Origin: Harmothoe impar
Lineage: Eukaryota; Annelida; Polychaeta; Phyllodocida; Polynoidae
Direction of reading: 5' to 3'
NCBI GenBank assembly: GCA_947462335.1
Contig: OX381713.1
Coordinates: forward strand, 18,158,381 to 18,222,380
DNA: 64,000 nt
The translations under genes and the position numbers were made by a program. Position 1 is the stretch's first letter. Each line of letters opens with the position of its first letter. Positions 12,682 through 24,252 of this stretch are shown here, one piece after another. A model generated the notes under the pieces. The model did no database searches. It was given only the letters and a program-made list of their open reading frames with translations, and was not told where the DNA came from.

Positions 12682-14514
12682 TACACTGTAAAAGCAGTGT
12701 TTAACTTTAAACACCAAAAAAGCTAAACATGTTTAATCTGTACGCACTTAAGACATCTAAACAGACTCTATATATCTATGTTAAACACATCATTTCTAAA
12801 TGCCTAAACACTGAAGACGATCATGCATGTGTTTAGACGTTTAGAAAGTAAACACTTATGCAGATGCGTGTTTCCTATTTAAACATAGATTTTCTTTGTG
12901 ATTATAGCCTTAAACATTATGTTTACTGCCTGTTTCACATTTAAACAGTGAGGTGTTTAGACACCAAATAGTGCATGGAACATTTTTTCTCTAGTATGCC
13001 AATCATATTGCTATCATTATTCCGATTATCTTAGCAGCTTTTTATAACCTATTGAAATGCAATTCTAATACCTATGATCCAAACATAAGCTGGGCCTTTT
13101 TCAAGGTGTATCTCTAAAGTTCATAAAATCTGAAGAAATTATATGAGTACTCCAATTACAAGCAAAGCCAGAACCAGAAAAGTGGTAATTAATTGAGTGT
13201 GATCCCCTGCCTATATTTGGGGCACAGGTTATAAACAAGGAAATATAGTATTTTGCCTAAAACTGGATCATGGCGCTGTCTGTTTGTCATAATTGGTATT
13301 CTTGTTTAACCCGGCCTTTGAGGGCTGCTGCTGCCTCTGGGCAGCATCTAAAATAGCCTTGAAAAACCGATATGGCATTGCTGCCCTATGGCAGCAATAC
13401 CATTAAATGCCAGCTCCTGCTATGTGACAAAGAATGAGATTTCTGAATCAATCCAAAAATATTTAACATGAGTACTACGTCCCCTTGTCAGAAAAGTGTA
13501 AAATATGTCTCCAATACAATTTATTTTACTCCTTAGTCACTATCCCAGGGAGCACATACTTACAAAAATGCATATTCCCATGGCATAGGGCCGGTGGTTA
13601 AGGCCCAAATTGCATTTTTCAAGGCCATCACTGAAAGGGTTAAACACTTAACATATACATTGTAACCATGTTAAATTCTTTATCAGTTTAGACCTAAACA
13701 TATTTAATCTAGACATCTAAATACTAGACCTAAACATGTTTAAGTGTTTAGATATTAAACAGTTTTATCCCATCAGGTGGCAGCTAAGTACATGAATAGA
13801 CTCTCCCCACCCATCTCTAAGCTGATCCTTGAATAAACAAATAAAGAATCATATCATTTAAGTGATTCAAATATGGGAACATATGGCTATTATTATGCAA
13901 AAAGTAGGTCCATGATTTGGGGTTTAGACTAATCGAAATAATGTGCAGAAAAGCTATAACCACTGGGGACACCTGTTCTGTGGGAGGCATAGCAACGTTC
14001 CCTCTATCATTCTGTTGTACACATTTCCCAGTTACTTAGTATGGATGGTATGTAACATATATGATGACACTCTATAAACGTGTTATAAAATACTACTATT
14101 TCCAGGCTATCTGAATATAAGATGATGAATTGGACCAGTGATATATCCTAATATGCACATTACAATTGCTATAAACACATCAGATTCACCTAAACACTAT
14201 TTAACTAAACACCTACTATATCTAAATACTATTAATCTAAATGCCTAATAATTCTAAACACTACACATGTAAACACTTCACAGTTCTACACACTATAATA
14301 TCTAAACCCTTCCTTGATCTAAACTCTATACATGTAAGCACCTAATAGATCTAAATACTTTGCACACTAAACGTGTTTTATCTAAACATGTTTAGAAATG
14401 AAACATGTGTAGATGAAAAAAAATGTTTAAAAATGTCGGGCAAGATAGTGTTTAGAAAAGTGTTAAGCCACTAAACATGCGCATTTACATCCTAAACACT
14501 GTTTTAACAGTGTA
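12682..14514. mobile_element. 1.8 kb TACACTG-ended TIR element
   Basis: The left end TACACTGTAAAAGCAGTGTT and the inverse right end AACACTGTTTTAACAGTGTA form TIRs of about 24 bp with TA at both borders. Both ends are packed with TTTAAACA/TAAACATGTTTA motifs, dozens in total, a pattern often seen as transposase-binding subterminal repeats. There is no transposase frame. A TTAA-flanked MITE (13306-13643) has inserted into it. Confidence 0.75.
13306..13643. mobile_element. TTAA-flanked MITE (piggyBac-like), copy 1
   Basis: TTAACCC at the left and GAAAGGGTTAA at the right bound a 338-bp unit containing GCTGCTGCCTCTGGGCAGCA and CTGCCCTATGGCAGCA palindromes. A second copy at 43771-44118 shares nearly the whole sequence. 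TTAA target duplication plus CCCTT-type ends are typical of piggyBac non-autonomous elements. Confidence 0.75.
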
Positions 14515-14589
14515 CAGGAGTTCGCTGGGCTCAATTTCGATCCGCCCAGGGGGGAGGAGAAAATCGTTAACACTAGTTAAACCCTCTTA

Positions 14590-14608
14590 TGGGGGGGGGG
14601 GGGGGGGG
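14590..14608. repeat. Poly-G run
   Basis: About 18 consecutive G residues. Similar shorter runs occur near 230 (C), 4193, 6409, 8271, 9056 and 23950-24025 (C). Confidence 0.85.
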
Positions 14609-14797
14609 ATAAGATAATCTCTGGTTACCAATTATCGCTAAGTGCACTCTCTCAATACTAGTTGTTAGTGCTCTCTGATATGGCCATATATCATTTTATA
14701 TGATGCCCCCTAGAGGCTTGAACTGGTACTAAAGTCTCTCACGAAGGTGATTTTTACCTTGTTCTTTGCCCCTTTAAATCATGCACAGAGTTCTAAC

Positions 14798-15448
14798 TCA
14801 TGGGACATATTCCTCAAAGCTGCCTCTTCCGGTCAAAAGTTTCCGGAATGCAATTCTGAACTGCTTCATCCTCCACACATAGATGACTGGGTTGAGCCAG
14901 GTATTGGCCCAATAGATGAGGCGTGTAACTGCCTCCGACACCAAAAGGGGTTTTGTAATTTTCTGACGTAGGGCTACAGCCACTGCATACTGGGGCATTA
15001 GACCAATAAGGTATACCCCAAGGACAAGCCCTAACATTCGGCAGATCCTCCCAGAATTTCGACTTGTTGTTGCCTCAATTGTGTCATAAGGGTGGGGTTC
15101 TGCAGCAATGGCCCGACTCTGCTTGTAAGCAATCTTTGCAATCATAAGGTAAAATACAATTGTACAGAGGAGAAAGCCTAGGAAATGGGGAGTCAACACA
15201 AAGGTATACACGTATGGGTTGACAAAGATGGTGTAGTTACATTTCATTCCAACCTCGAGGTGAGAGAAGTAAATGATTGCGCTAACTCCGAGGCAAATAT
15301 AGGTCCACATGCATCCGATCAGCAGGAATATCTTTCTTGGAGGGACAAGTGTTTTGTAGCGAAGAGGAAAGGCGAAGTAGATGTAGGTATTAATTGAAAT
15401 ACAGAGTATACTCGCCATGTTAGCAGCTGTACAAAGCATGTTGAGGCC
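14798..15448 (-). CDS. Class A GPCR, coding exon 2 (TM3 to C-terminus)
   Basis: Second coding exon, residues 153-368 of the joined protein, entered in phase 0 from acceptor CTATCTCACAG and ending at TGA 14798-14800. It carries the rest of TM3, TM4 (W200), an ECL2 cysteine (C222), TM5 (P239), TM6 (P304), TM7 with NPVIY (338-342) and a short basic helix 8. At the DRY position it reads N172-T173-Y174. The spacing from C148 (3.25) to T173 (3.50) is exactly the canonical 25 residues, so the arginine is truly replaced and the splice is right. The CWxP motif reads GLMP, with Leu302 in place of the toggle Trp. The PLRYKTLV loop after TM3 recalls adenosine-type receptors. The ligand is unknown. Without R3.50 and W6.48, signalling may be unconventional. 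Confidence 0.88.
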   Translation of the reverse strand, partial: GLNMLCTAANMASILCISINTYIYFAFPLRYKTLVPPRKIFLLIGCMWTYICLGVSAIIYFSHLEVGMKCNYTIFVNPYVYTFVLTPHFLGFLLCTIVFYLMIAKIAYKQSRAIAAEPHPYDTIEATTSRNSGRICRMLGLVLGVYLIGLMPQYAVAVALRQKITKPLLVSEAVTRLIYWANTWLNPVIYVWRMKQFRIAFRKLLTGRGSFEEYVP

Positions 15449-16863
15449 CTGTGAGATAGAGAAATAAGATAAATGTTACATAGGGTACACAAAAAAAGAA
15501 AATACTTTAAAAAAGATTATCACTGTTGGGAGGAAATTTCGGTCAAAACTGTGAATTGCATCGTTTATATGCGCACTTGGACAAATTTCTTATGTCTGAT
15601 ACCATATTTATAATTTTGGCTTGTAACATTGTTATACAGATTACGGGCCTAATTTGTGTGCTGTGGGGCATCGTGAGAGGAAGACGGGCCAGTTATTCTA
15701 TCATCTAGAATACATGCCTTCAGAAGGTTTGTAACACAGAGAACAAAATTTAATTCGATGCTAGAATCAAATAGGCCATAGATGATGACAATCATTACTC
15801 ATTACTCATTACCCCAGCGATATATAATACCGAATAGTCTACAGTAACTTTATATGCCACCCATATTCCGCATTAGCAAGATGATCACTGTGCAGGACCA
15901 TCTTGTCTGGTACCGTTGCTCTTTCCTCTGCTAACTATAACAGGCAGCTGATCAGCTGAAGCTGGTTCCTGTAAAGTCCGAAAATTGATGTTTTAAGGGT
16001 CATAAACCTTTAAGTTCTAGGCCCCTATTGTGGGTCCTTATGTTATCTGTTCAGATTGGGGGAGTGGTTAGGACTCTGGCCTACCAATCTATGCATCCTG
16101 GGTTCGAATCCATGTCAATGCCATTTTGTTCACACACAATTTTATGATGTTTTCAAATGGGTCATGGGTTCAAATCCATGTCTAGGCTATTTTGTTTACA
16201 CACAATTTTAAAATGTATTTTTGGCAGGTCAAAAATTGTGATAGTATACAATTCAGTTTTAAAGATCCTTTACACAAGATAAATATTTTTAGGGTAATCT
16301 AAAACGGTTTTGTACTGTTACATCATTGTTTTTTTGTAAATAATATTACTATCTTTAACCAACTAAAAAAACACATGTAGCCTTGGCATGGATTTGATCT
16401 TATTACCCCTGGATTGATTGGCCAGTGTCCTAACCACTCCCCCAATCCGAACAGGTGAGCTGAGGAATATTCAAATACAACTGATTCGAAACCATTTTAG
16501 ATTACACTATAAATATTTATCTTGTGTAAAGGATCTTTAGAACTGAATTGTATACTATCACAATTTTTGACCTGCCAAAAATACATTTTAAAATTGTGTG
16601 TAAACAAAATAGCCTAGACATGGATTTGAACCCATGACCCATTGATTGGTAGGCCAGAATCAGAACCACTTCCCCAATCTGGACAGATGACATAAGGACC
16701 CACAACAGAAGCCTATAACTGAAAGGTTTATGACCCCTGAAACTCCGACTTTGCACATGGCAGCAACCAGCTTCAGCTAAAGGTCTCACAAGGTAGAATT
16801 ACTGCATCCTGCTAGTGCGGAATATAATCTAGGAAAAAATTGAGCAATTCTGAGGATTTTTAC
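15449..16863 (-). other. GPCR intron containing an inverted SINE-like repeat
   Basis: A phase-0 intron with donor AAG|GTAAAA (exon edge 16864) and acceptor ending at 15449. It holds the inverted tRNA-like repeat described separately. The remaining bases show nothing further. Confidence 0.8.
15957..16775. repeat. Head-to-head tRNA-derived SINE-like inverted repeat
   Basis: The left arm (about 15957-16310) and right arm (about 16486-16775) are long inverted copies sharing TGGGTCCTTATGT, GTCATGGGTTCAAATCCATG and GATCCTTTACACAAGATAAA. The left arm has AGTGGTTAGGACTCTGG (A-box-like, 16063-16079) and GGTTCGAATCC (a perfect B-box, 16101-16111), as in tRNA genes. The right arm and the loop (around 16383-16460) hold mutated versions. 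This points to a Pol III-type SINE duplicated in opposite orientation within the receptor intron. Confidence 0.65.
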
Positions 16864-17319
16864 CTTTTCAATGAGACATACCGGGACGTAGAAGGCGCTT
16901 GTTGGATACAGTTCATAAACAATCACCAATGGCACTATGAAGGTAGCAAGCATGTCGGCAGTAGCCAAGCTGCAGATCAGGAAATTGTTATTGTTTTGCA
17001 ACACCTTGAACTTGGTCACCACGAGAATGGTGAGGCCGTTTCCAAATAGCGCCAGCAGAGCCCATAGAATACGTATGGCAAAGTACGCCCAGAGGACAGC
17101 AGGGGGTAGGCCGTAGGTGTTGTGTTGCTGCTGGGATGTCAGATTGTCTGTAGTGTTTGAAAACAGGTTGTCTGTAGTGTTATTGTAAAGGCCTGGGTCG
17201 GTTGTCATACTGTCAGTGTCCAGGCGGGTGTGGGTGCTGACATCTCTCAGGACGTCACCGACGGTAGAGACCTCGGTGATCAATTCGCTTCTGTTGAACT
17301 CCATTTCGCTCAAAACCAT
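16864..17319 (-). CDS. Class A GPCR, coding exon 1 (N-terminus to TM3 start)
   Basis: First coding exon of a seven-transmembrane receptor of 368 residues, with ATG at 17317-17319. A second Met at 17302 is a possible alternative start. The N-tail of about 72 residues is extracellular, without an obvious signal peptide, and has N-glycosylation sequons at N9, N46, N47, N55 and N59. TM1 is about residues 74-103 with the GN motif (N94). TM2 has LATAD with D122. TM3 begins near the conserved disulphide Cys148. The exon ends after LIEK (K152) at a good donor. Class A rhodopsin-like receptors act at the plasma membrane through G proteins. A 5'UTR intron is likely, since a pyrimidine-rich acceptor ends at 17342. 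Confidence 0.88.
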
Positions 17320-17650
17320 CTATGTTTTCTCTTTTTACCTGCTAAAAGTAAAGGTGCATGTTCAGAAGTACAATTTTTGAATCGTGTGTTTATAATCATG
17401 ACATGTTTTTCAAAATACATATTCTTAAAGTAACAGTGTGGCTGTGTTCATAGCCGACATGCAGAGTGTTTTCTTCTGCAGTTATGCAGGTTTGGGGCTG
17501 AGGAAGGTCAAATCAGAAAGTTATTAATGTGTTTAAACAAGTTCAATCTATTGAAAAGTATATATCTTGGCTCCTTGGAACACTTTTTGATACATCTCTA
17601 ATCCTAGCGGTTCAGTTTTTATCGCCTCGCCAACTGGATTGACGGTTTTT

Positions 17651-18032
17651 GGGTGACTCCGGGACCAAAATAAGGTGATTGTATACATTATGTCTCAAAG
17701 TACATCACAGCAACTAATAATTTTTGTTTACAAACTGAGACAACATATATCTTAAAGTAAGCCAAGAATGGATACCCTCAGAAAAATAATTATTGAGATA
17801 CAGCTCGATGGATTTTGAAGATTTATCAAAAATATTTAAATTTCAACCACATACTCTCATTTTACCCTAGTTCACTCAAATTGGTTCAATTAATTGTCAA
17901 AATCACTCTTCAATGACCTGAGGGTATATACTTTAGGAAATATTGACCATTAGGATCCTTTGTTGAACCTACTTGGCACAGTATTGGCCTAAAAATCTCC
18001 TATTTCACCTTATTTCGGTCCCGGAGTCACCC
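17651..18032. mobile_element. MITE with GGGTGACTCCGGGACC ends
   Basis: GGGTGACTCCGGGACCAAAA at 17651 is mirrored by TTTCGGTCCCGGAGTCACCC ending at 18032. The arms extend to TAAGGTGA/TCACCTTA. Two further single ends follow (about 18033-18055 and 18207-18230), so partial copies are clustered here. The unit is noncoding and lies in the presumed 5'UTR intron of the GPCR. Confidence 0.75.
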
Positions 18033-18232
18033 TGGTGACTCCGGGACCAAAATAGAATATAAATGTAGGTTGAAGTAGTGGAATCATCAGATTTTTGGTT
18101 TAGAGCATTAGAGGGTGTGGATAGGAAGCAGGGGCACTAAAGATGAGTAAAATATATTGGATATTAACAATTCTCAGATTCTGTGTAGGTTTTACTATTA
18201 TCAGCGAGGCGAGTGATTCCGGGACCACAATA

Positions 18233-20198
18233 CATATTTGGTCCTGGAGGCTGGAATATTGGATCTTTTTCAAAATTTCTTTTTTGCTGGCAATAGGCAC
18301 AATAGTTACCTCACAATCTGGGGTACAAGGGATACTGTTTGGATCTTGTTTATTTACTGTATAGGGGTATCAAAATGAAAGGACTTTTGAAAATGTTGCC
18401 GACAATACACACTTAAATTGCTCTGGAGCAAAAAATATGGTACATATCAAGTGGAAAGCTCATAAATCGATTTACTATACCATAGGCCTAACAGAAAATG
18501 ATATTTTGGATTGGCTGTGGTTTACTCAGTAGACATAGGAGACATGTAAAACATGTCATTTTTAGCATTTTTGACATTTTTTTTTGTTTTTAGGGCTTTG
18601 GAGGGCCAGAAAATGTAAAATTTTGAACAACTACACACAAAAAAAGAATTTCCAAAGTTATCACATATACCAAACTTTTGGAAAAATTGGTGCAAAACTG
18701 GTTATTCTGTAGAGGTATAAGCCTAAAAAGGGCCAGAAATAGCCAAACAACATAAGTCGGGAGTTTGTGCCATATGTATATCATGTTTCTTCTCTACAAT
18801 TGATTTTGATACAGCGTAGTCTATGAAAAGCTAAGGAGCTTCAACTACCATGCACCACATGACTTATGTGAATATTTTACTTATCCTCCAGGTAAGTTAT
18901 CACTTATATAACTGTCTTCTTCAGCATAGTATAACTATAACATAGTAAGAGGTCGGCCGATACCCGTTTTTGAAAATTTAATTTAATTATGAGCCTGATA
19001 AGAAATTAAGCGCAACATATTCTGAGATTGGTCGAATCTGGTTAAATGAATGGAGTCTCCAAAAGAGCGTTTTTGTCTTAGCCTCTGATATGCAAATAGA
19101 AGGGATAGACATCGGTGAAACTGACCAGGCAATTAAAACAAACGATTAGCCAATTTAACAGGATGTCGTGATCAGATCAGCAGTTAGCGGAATAATGACA
19201 ATGACACCTCCTAACCATTAAGCAATCTAGCCTGGTCTTTCGGGCATAATTACATGTATAATCATATATTATTGATCACTCTATTGATCATATTAATAGA
19301 CGTTTATAAGGGACTTTGCAGCATTTAAACACTTGACTGGAGATGATTTAATTCATAGGCAAGCATAATGCCTGATCATGTTTTCCGTATAAACAAAAGA
19401 ATTTCAATCAAACAATATGTAGTCAGAGTTTTGCCCCCTTAAATTTATTTGTGGTTCATAATGTTTACAATGCACTGATTCAACCATGTACATGATAATA
19501 ATTATATTCCCAATGTGAAACATTTCACTCTTAGTATTGCTTAGTTTGAGCCATTGCTTGCCTGTCTGTCTGTGGTAGGCACAGGTTCCCAGTGTGTGTG
19601 CTCCCCTCTATGTGTCTATATCTGCAAGCTGCGCTAACACTGGTGTGCGTGGTGAACTGTGTAACAACTTTAAATATGTGTGGGCACTGTCCAGTCACAA
19701 ATGCCAATGAACAGCTTACTTTGTTTTAGCATGAAGCTAAATGTGCATTTAGGTCCATAGTTTTAGAGATACATGTTCTAAATTGCCATAGTCAAATGTT
19801 AGTCAGATCCTCTCTCCGGCGTATACAATAAAATATATTTGTCAAAAATAGTGCTGCTGCTAAAACATGAGAACTGACGGTATGTAAGATTAAAGAAGAT
19901 ACACCTCTCTAGCTCCTAACATAATTATAACCTACTTCGATATAGAACGCTACCACAATGTTATATGCAAAAAATAGTCAAGGATATGAACAGAATGAAT
20001 ATGAAGATAACGATCAGATTTCTAATTGTAGAATCTTGGTTATCGGAACTCAAATGACAAAGTTTAAATGGAGACAACGGCAGAGCATTTTTGTAGGTAT
20101 CTTTGATATAGGGCCGAGTTAGGGCTGTTAAATTACATTAACTGATTGTATTCAGTGTCAAATGTATTTTTTCTGTGTTGAAAGAGTCTTAGACCTAC
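18233..20198. other. Presumed GPCR 5' intron, no gene recognised
   Basis: AT-rich DNA. The small frames at 18143-18364 (+) and 18590-18784 (-) have no motif or coding bias. Confidence 0.4.
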
Positions 20199-20250
20199 CT
20201 GGGGAGTTGATGACCGTCTGGGTGTCGTAGGCTGCTGCTGTAGCCGTGTC
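20199..20250 (-). other. Candidate 5'UTR exon of the GPCR gene
   Basis: On the minus strand a GC-rich stretch ends in CCCCAG|GTAGGT (donor; exon edge at 20199) and is preceded at about 30 bases by TATATAG (20272-20278). This is the arrangement of a first exon behind a TATA box, pointing toward the receptor 2.9 kb downstream, whose coding exon has an acceptor near 17342. The transcription start is estimated only from the TATA spacing. Confidence 0.4.
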
Positions 20251-20271
20251 TGCGAGTGCCCAGGCCAACTC

Positions 20272-20278
20272 CTATATA
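20272..20278 (-). promoter_or_regulatory. Candidate TATA box for the GPCR gene
   Basis: TATATAG on the minus strand, upstream of the candidate first exon. A TATA motif in AT-rich DNA is weak evidence by itself; the nearby donor site raises its value. Confidence 0.35.
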
Positions 20279-21638
20279 CCATGCACGCACATTAACATAT
20301 TAATTAGCATGTATAATGGTATAACCACAGGAGGACTCTGTGTGACCATTGGTATAGCTAGTGCGCCATATATATATATACAGACATCTGGAGCCATATC
20401 TTTTTCTCCTTGTCATTTTGCTGCTTCATGCATGTAGTGTGCTGAGAAAATAAACCAAAAATATACTTATAAACTAAAGGGATCACTTACAGCCTTGTCA
20501 CCTGCAGCCTCTGGCATCTAACATCTACCACAATCTTATAGACCCTCTCGAATACATGTGTTTATGCGTGTTTTCATGTCATTTTTCAAAGGCTACGAGG
20601 ATGGAAACACAAAGAGGTGAAGCCTACATAAATACTGTATACAGTGTGAAGACCTACATAATATGGTCAATATCAACTGAGAAGAGATTTAATTATAGGC
20701 AGTGCATACCATTTGTGATAGCAGTTATATCAGTGCTCATCTTGTGGGTACCCAGCATAATTTGATGACACTAGATGATGATTATACCCTGAATGCACAT
20801 ATTCTTCTATCTTCCTGATCTGGCATTCCTTTATATTAACCTATCCTGGATTCAACTCTCTTTCATTTCCAGATGATTTCTTATTTTGGCAGTTTCCTCT
20901 CTCCAACACCTGGCACTATTAAATTCCCCAGTGATGCACATATGATAGGTGAGGCATGGTTGGCGAAAGGATATTTTATTATCTATACAAGGATTTAAAA
21001 GAAATGTAAATACACAATTATGATGTATCTATAGAATATTTGACATACATTGAATGTGAATGAATGAATGTAGAAATATAGTCCAGTTGCCAAGGGGGGA
21101 TTATCCTTGCAACCTTACCATAAAACCCCCGAAGAGGTTATGACTGATTTGGGTACAGGAGGTCATAAACTTTCAGAATCTTGAGGATGCCTGGCTGACA
21201 TCCTTGAGCTTTTTCCGAAATTCAAGATGGCGTCTAAGATGGCTGATGAAAATGTTTAAAGTCATAAATCAGTCAATTCTTATGTGATTTGCATGTGTAA
21301 TACCTCTAAATTGGGGTTTTGGGGCATGCCTGATTGATTAAAAGAGTCAAAAAGTCATTTGAGTAGGTATCCATGGTGATAGCTTGTTTCCATAGCAACC
21401 AGCATGCTGAATCTTATACAAAATATATATTGTTATAAGAAATTTGTCATTTCTCAACACCTACACTCATGTAATATCTCAAATTATAGGTCTCATTGAG
21501 ATACATCATTTTAACATAGTCTTAGAGTTGTCACAGGTCCTAGGTAACCATGGCAACCAGAAATCAACAACAATAATGCCTAATGATTGATGTCGAAACA
21601 TTATCATCCTTACTGATAACTGCAAATACATGACAGAA
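20279..21638. other. Intergenic, no gene recognised
   Basis: The short frames at 20246-20437 and 20556-20765 lack domains or splice support. No structured repeat noticed. Confidence 0.4.
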
Positions 21639-21643
21639 CAACC

Positions 21644-21938
21644 CAGGCCCATAACTAGCCTTGGTCGCGGGGTGGTTCGTTTTTGGATATGGTGGAACTC
21701 AACTTGATTATTTCAATGAGGGAACTGGACTTTTCCAATATGATAGTGGAACTTTGTTTGGTATATTTGAAGAGGAAGCAGAGTTTTGTGTATTTGATCA
21801 ATCTTTCATATATTTCTCTCTAGAATCATTAATAATTGTCCGATCAAGATGCCGTAAAAAATGACATATAGCCAATGATGCCATCTTTACAGTGAGGGGG
21901 TTTGTTCGAAACGGCGAACCCTCCTAGTTACGAGCCTG
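21644..21938. mobile_element. 295-bp MITE with 5-bp duplication CAACC
   Basis: The ends CAGGCCCATAACTAG and CTAGTTACGAGCCTG are inverted repeats. CAACC occurs on both sides (21639-21643 and 21939-21943). A 67-codon frame inside is probably fortuitous. A single matching end, CAGGCCCGTAACTAGG, occurs near 37613. Confidence 0.7.
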
Positions 21939-22267
21939 CAACCAACATGGCCACCAGATACTAATTCTCTGCTCGATGTCAAAATGTCACCTGAGTGGTT
22001 ATCTATGGCGATGGGTCAATTCAATAGCAACCAATATGCTTATAATATTATGCAGAAAGTTTGATTTCATGTTAACTAAAGATAGTTTTCTGCTGTACAT
22101 ACTGAATCTGGGACCTGCTGGCAAGCCTCCTGACAATGAGGTGATGTCAAATCATATTAGTGGTGTCTATAAGATGCACTCTCAGAGCTCCCATAAATCT
22201 ATGATGTTTACAGTCATTAAAGCAGCTCATACCCTGCCAGTCCTCCTATAGTGCACTTATTATTAGA

Positions 22268-22354
22268 CTGCCCCTTTGTCGTCCTGGCTGCCCCTTTGTC
22301 GTCCTGGCCAGCCCCTTTGTCGGCCTGGCCAGACCCTTTGTCGGCCTGGCCAGC
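22268..22354. repeat. Four-copy minisatellite, about 22 bp
   Basis: Four near-identical units of the form GCCCCTTTGTCGTCCTGGCCA in direct tandem, the later units carrying GGCC for GTCC. No gene was recognised in the surrounding 21944-24040. Confidence 0.8.
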
Positions 22355-24044
22355 TAGTGAATGATGCAGTATAGCTCTTCAATATCAGCAATACACTAAC
22401 ATATCAACATGCGGATGTGTATCATTACTGTGTAATAACTCCAGTCTGCTGACATACCTTATACAGATACAAAAGGTATAATGCTATAACAGTTTGTAAC
22501 TATTTGCTTGATGGTTAGCTTAGTAGCACACAATAATGGCTTCAGTCACTATCCTACTGAATACTACAATCAATATGGTCATTTACAATGGTTCCCTTCT
22601 CTGGATTGTGTGGAGATAACACTTTGTTGCTGTATGCAAAGACCAGTCACATAGCTAGAGGATCTTGTTCTGGAAGTTCTGAAGACATAGCATCTCCTCA
22701 GGTTAGCAGAATAATGACACCGGTGTCATAAGAGATGACATGTATCCTTTGATTTTACTACACAGATGTCATAGCTTGATTGGTCATGATTGCATGGGCT
22801 TGTTCATTTGTGATGCTTGATCTATTCTCTATTCTCCCGTTTAAAGAGGAGTCTTTGAATTTCTCAGTTCTTGAGAATCAAGATTGATAGAGCCTGATTG
22901 ATTCTAATTGATCCATTGACACTTCTGTGTCAACTGAATCTGCATCCCTCATCTATGACCTTTTCAAGTTCACAGCCATGGCAGTTACTTGACTGGTGTC
23001 AATGAAACGATCTGAAAGCTTTCTCATGTAATCTTCCTTAGAAAACTTTGCCAGTCTAACTTCATCTTGGAACTTTTAGGACAATATTTCTGTGACAATG
23101 TTGAACAGTGAGGCTGAATGCCCCTTTTGATGCTGTAGTTGTGTTTTCCTAATAAAAGGCAATAGCTATTAAAATAACTACTACCAGTAAAATAATACAA
23201 TGATTTTGATATGTTATTTCAATCTGATTTCGGTTATATGGAAATTAAATGAGGCAGCAGTCTATCTTATAGTAAGCAGCATGTTTAAATATTCAATCAG
23301 AAAATATACGCTAAGTAGCCAGTATATGTAATTTGAAAATTGAGTTTGAATTGTAAAAACGCTGGCCGAGGGTAGGCTTCTTCATTTCCTTTTCTTGAAT
23401 CTTAAATATTATGTATAGGCCTAAGGCATCTACGGTCATTTCCCTTCATATCAACATTTTCCATGTTTAGTCACAGTTGTCAAAAAAAGACAAAAAGAAA
23501 TCCATAAAAACTAATTGTTGGTCATAATGGAATGGGTGAATCTTAGCACAACCTTTAACCCCGAAATGGCGGATGTTCTACTCTTTATGTATGGAACAAC
23601 TTTGCTACATTTGTCACAAAATGAATTTATGTTACAAGTATAACCTACCTTTTCCCCATAATCCGGCTTCTGTGTTGAAACTTACACCGACACGTTCACT
23701 GGCCTTTTCTCAGCCCCCACACAGAGCCTACACACCGGAGTATCAAAGCTTTACATAACATGAATATTATGTGGCTGACTCAGGCATTACATTCTATATG
23801 GGTGGGGCGTAGGGGTTACTTTGGGAATGACCTACTGGGAGGATAAAAATGGTACTTGATGCCGAACATGATGATGGCTATACTCCCAACTTCCAAGCTA
23901 CTACTCCATAAATGCCATCGTTAATTTCGGGACACCTGAACCAGTGCAAGTGTACCGTGACCACCATGCCCCCCCCCCCCCACCCCTTCCACCCTCCACC
24001 CACACCTGTGGGTCCCCCCCCCCCCCTGCCCCCCCATCTCTCCC

Positions 24045-24053
24045 TATAAAATA
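24045..24053 (+). promoter_or_regulatory. Candidate TATA box, EF-hand gene A
   Basis: TATAAAATA follows a C-rich tract (23951-24040). It is the best TATA match upstream of the EF-hand exons. A 5'UTR exon could run from about 24075 to a donor at 24252|GTAAGA, then splice to the acceptor at 26151. The linkage is inferred from spacing only. Confidence 0.35.
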
Positions 24054-24252
24054 CCTATAAACCAGGACACACAGACCTAGTTCAGCGTGCAGGGGCAGCC
24101 CCCTCCTCCTCCCGTCCTGTGTACAGGTGTCCTACTTATAGGGGTGGATGTAGCCTACATCGTCACACACTGTCTAGTTTAGCACCACACTTCCAGCCAC
24201 AGGCACACATAGACTACCAGGAGATTTATACATAGGACAGGATTCACACACA

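Noticed and set aside
15185..15397. Plus-strand frame overlapping the receptor
   Set aside because: Antisense shadow of GPCR exon 2, which has clear family motifs.
16063..16111. A functional tRNA gene
   Set aside because: A- and B-box motifs are present, but acceptor and anticodon stems do not pair and the unit continues into a SINE-like body.
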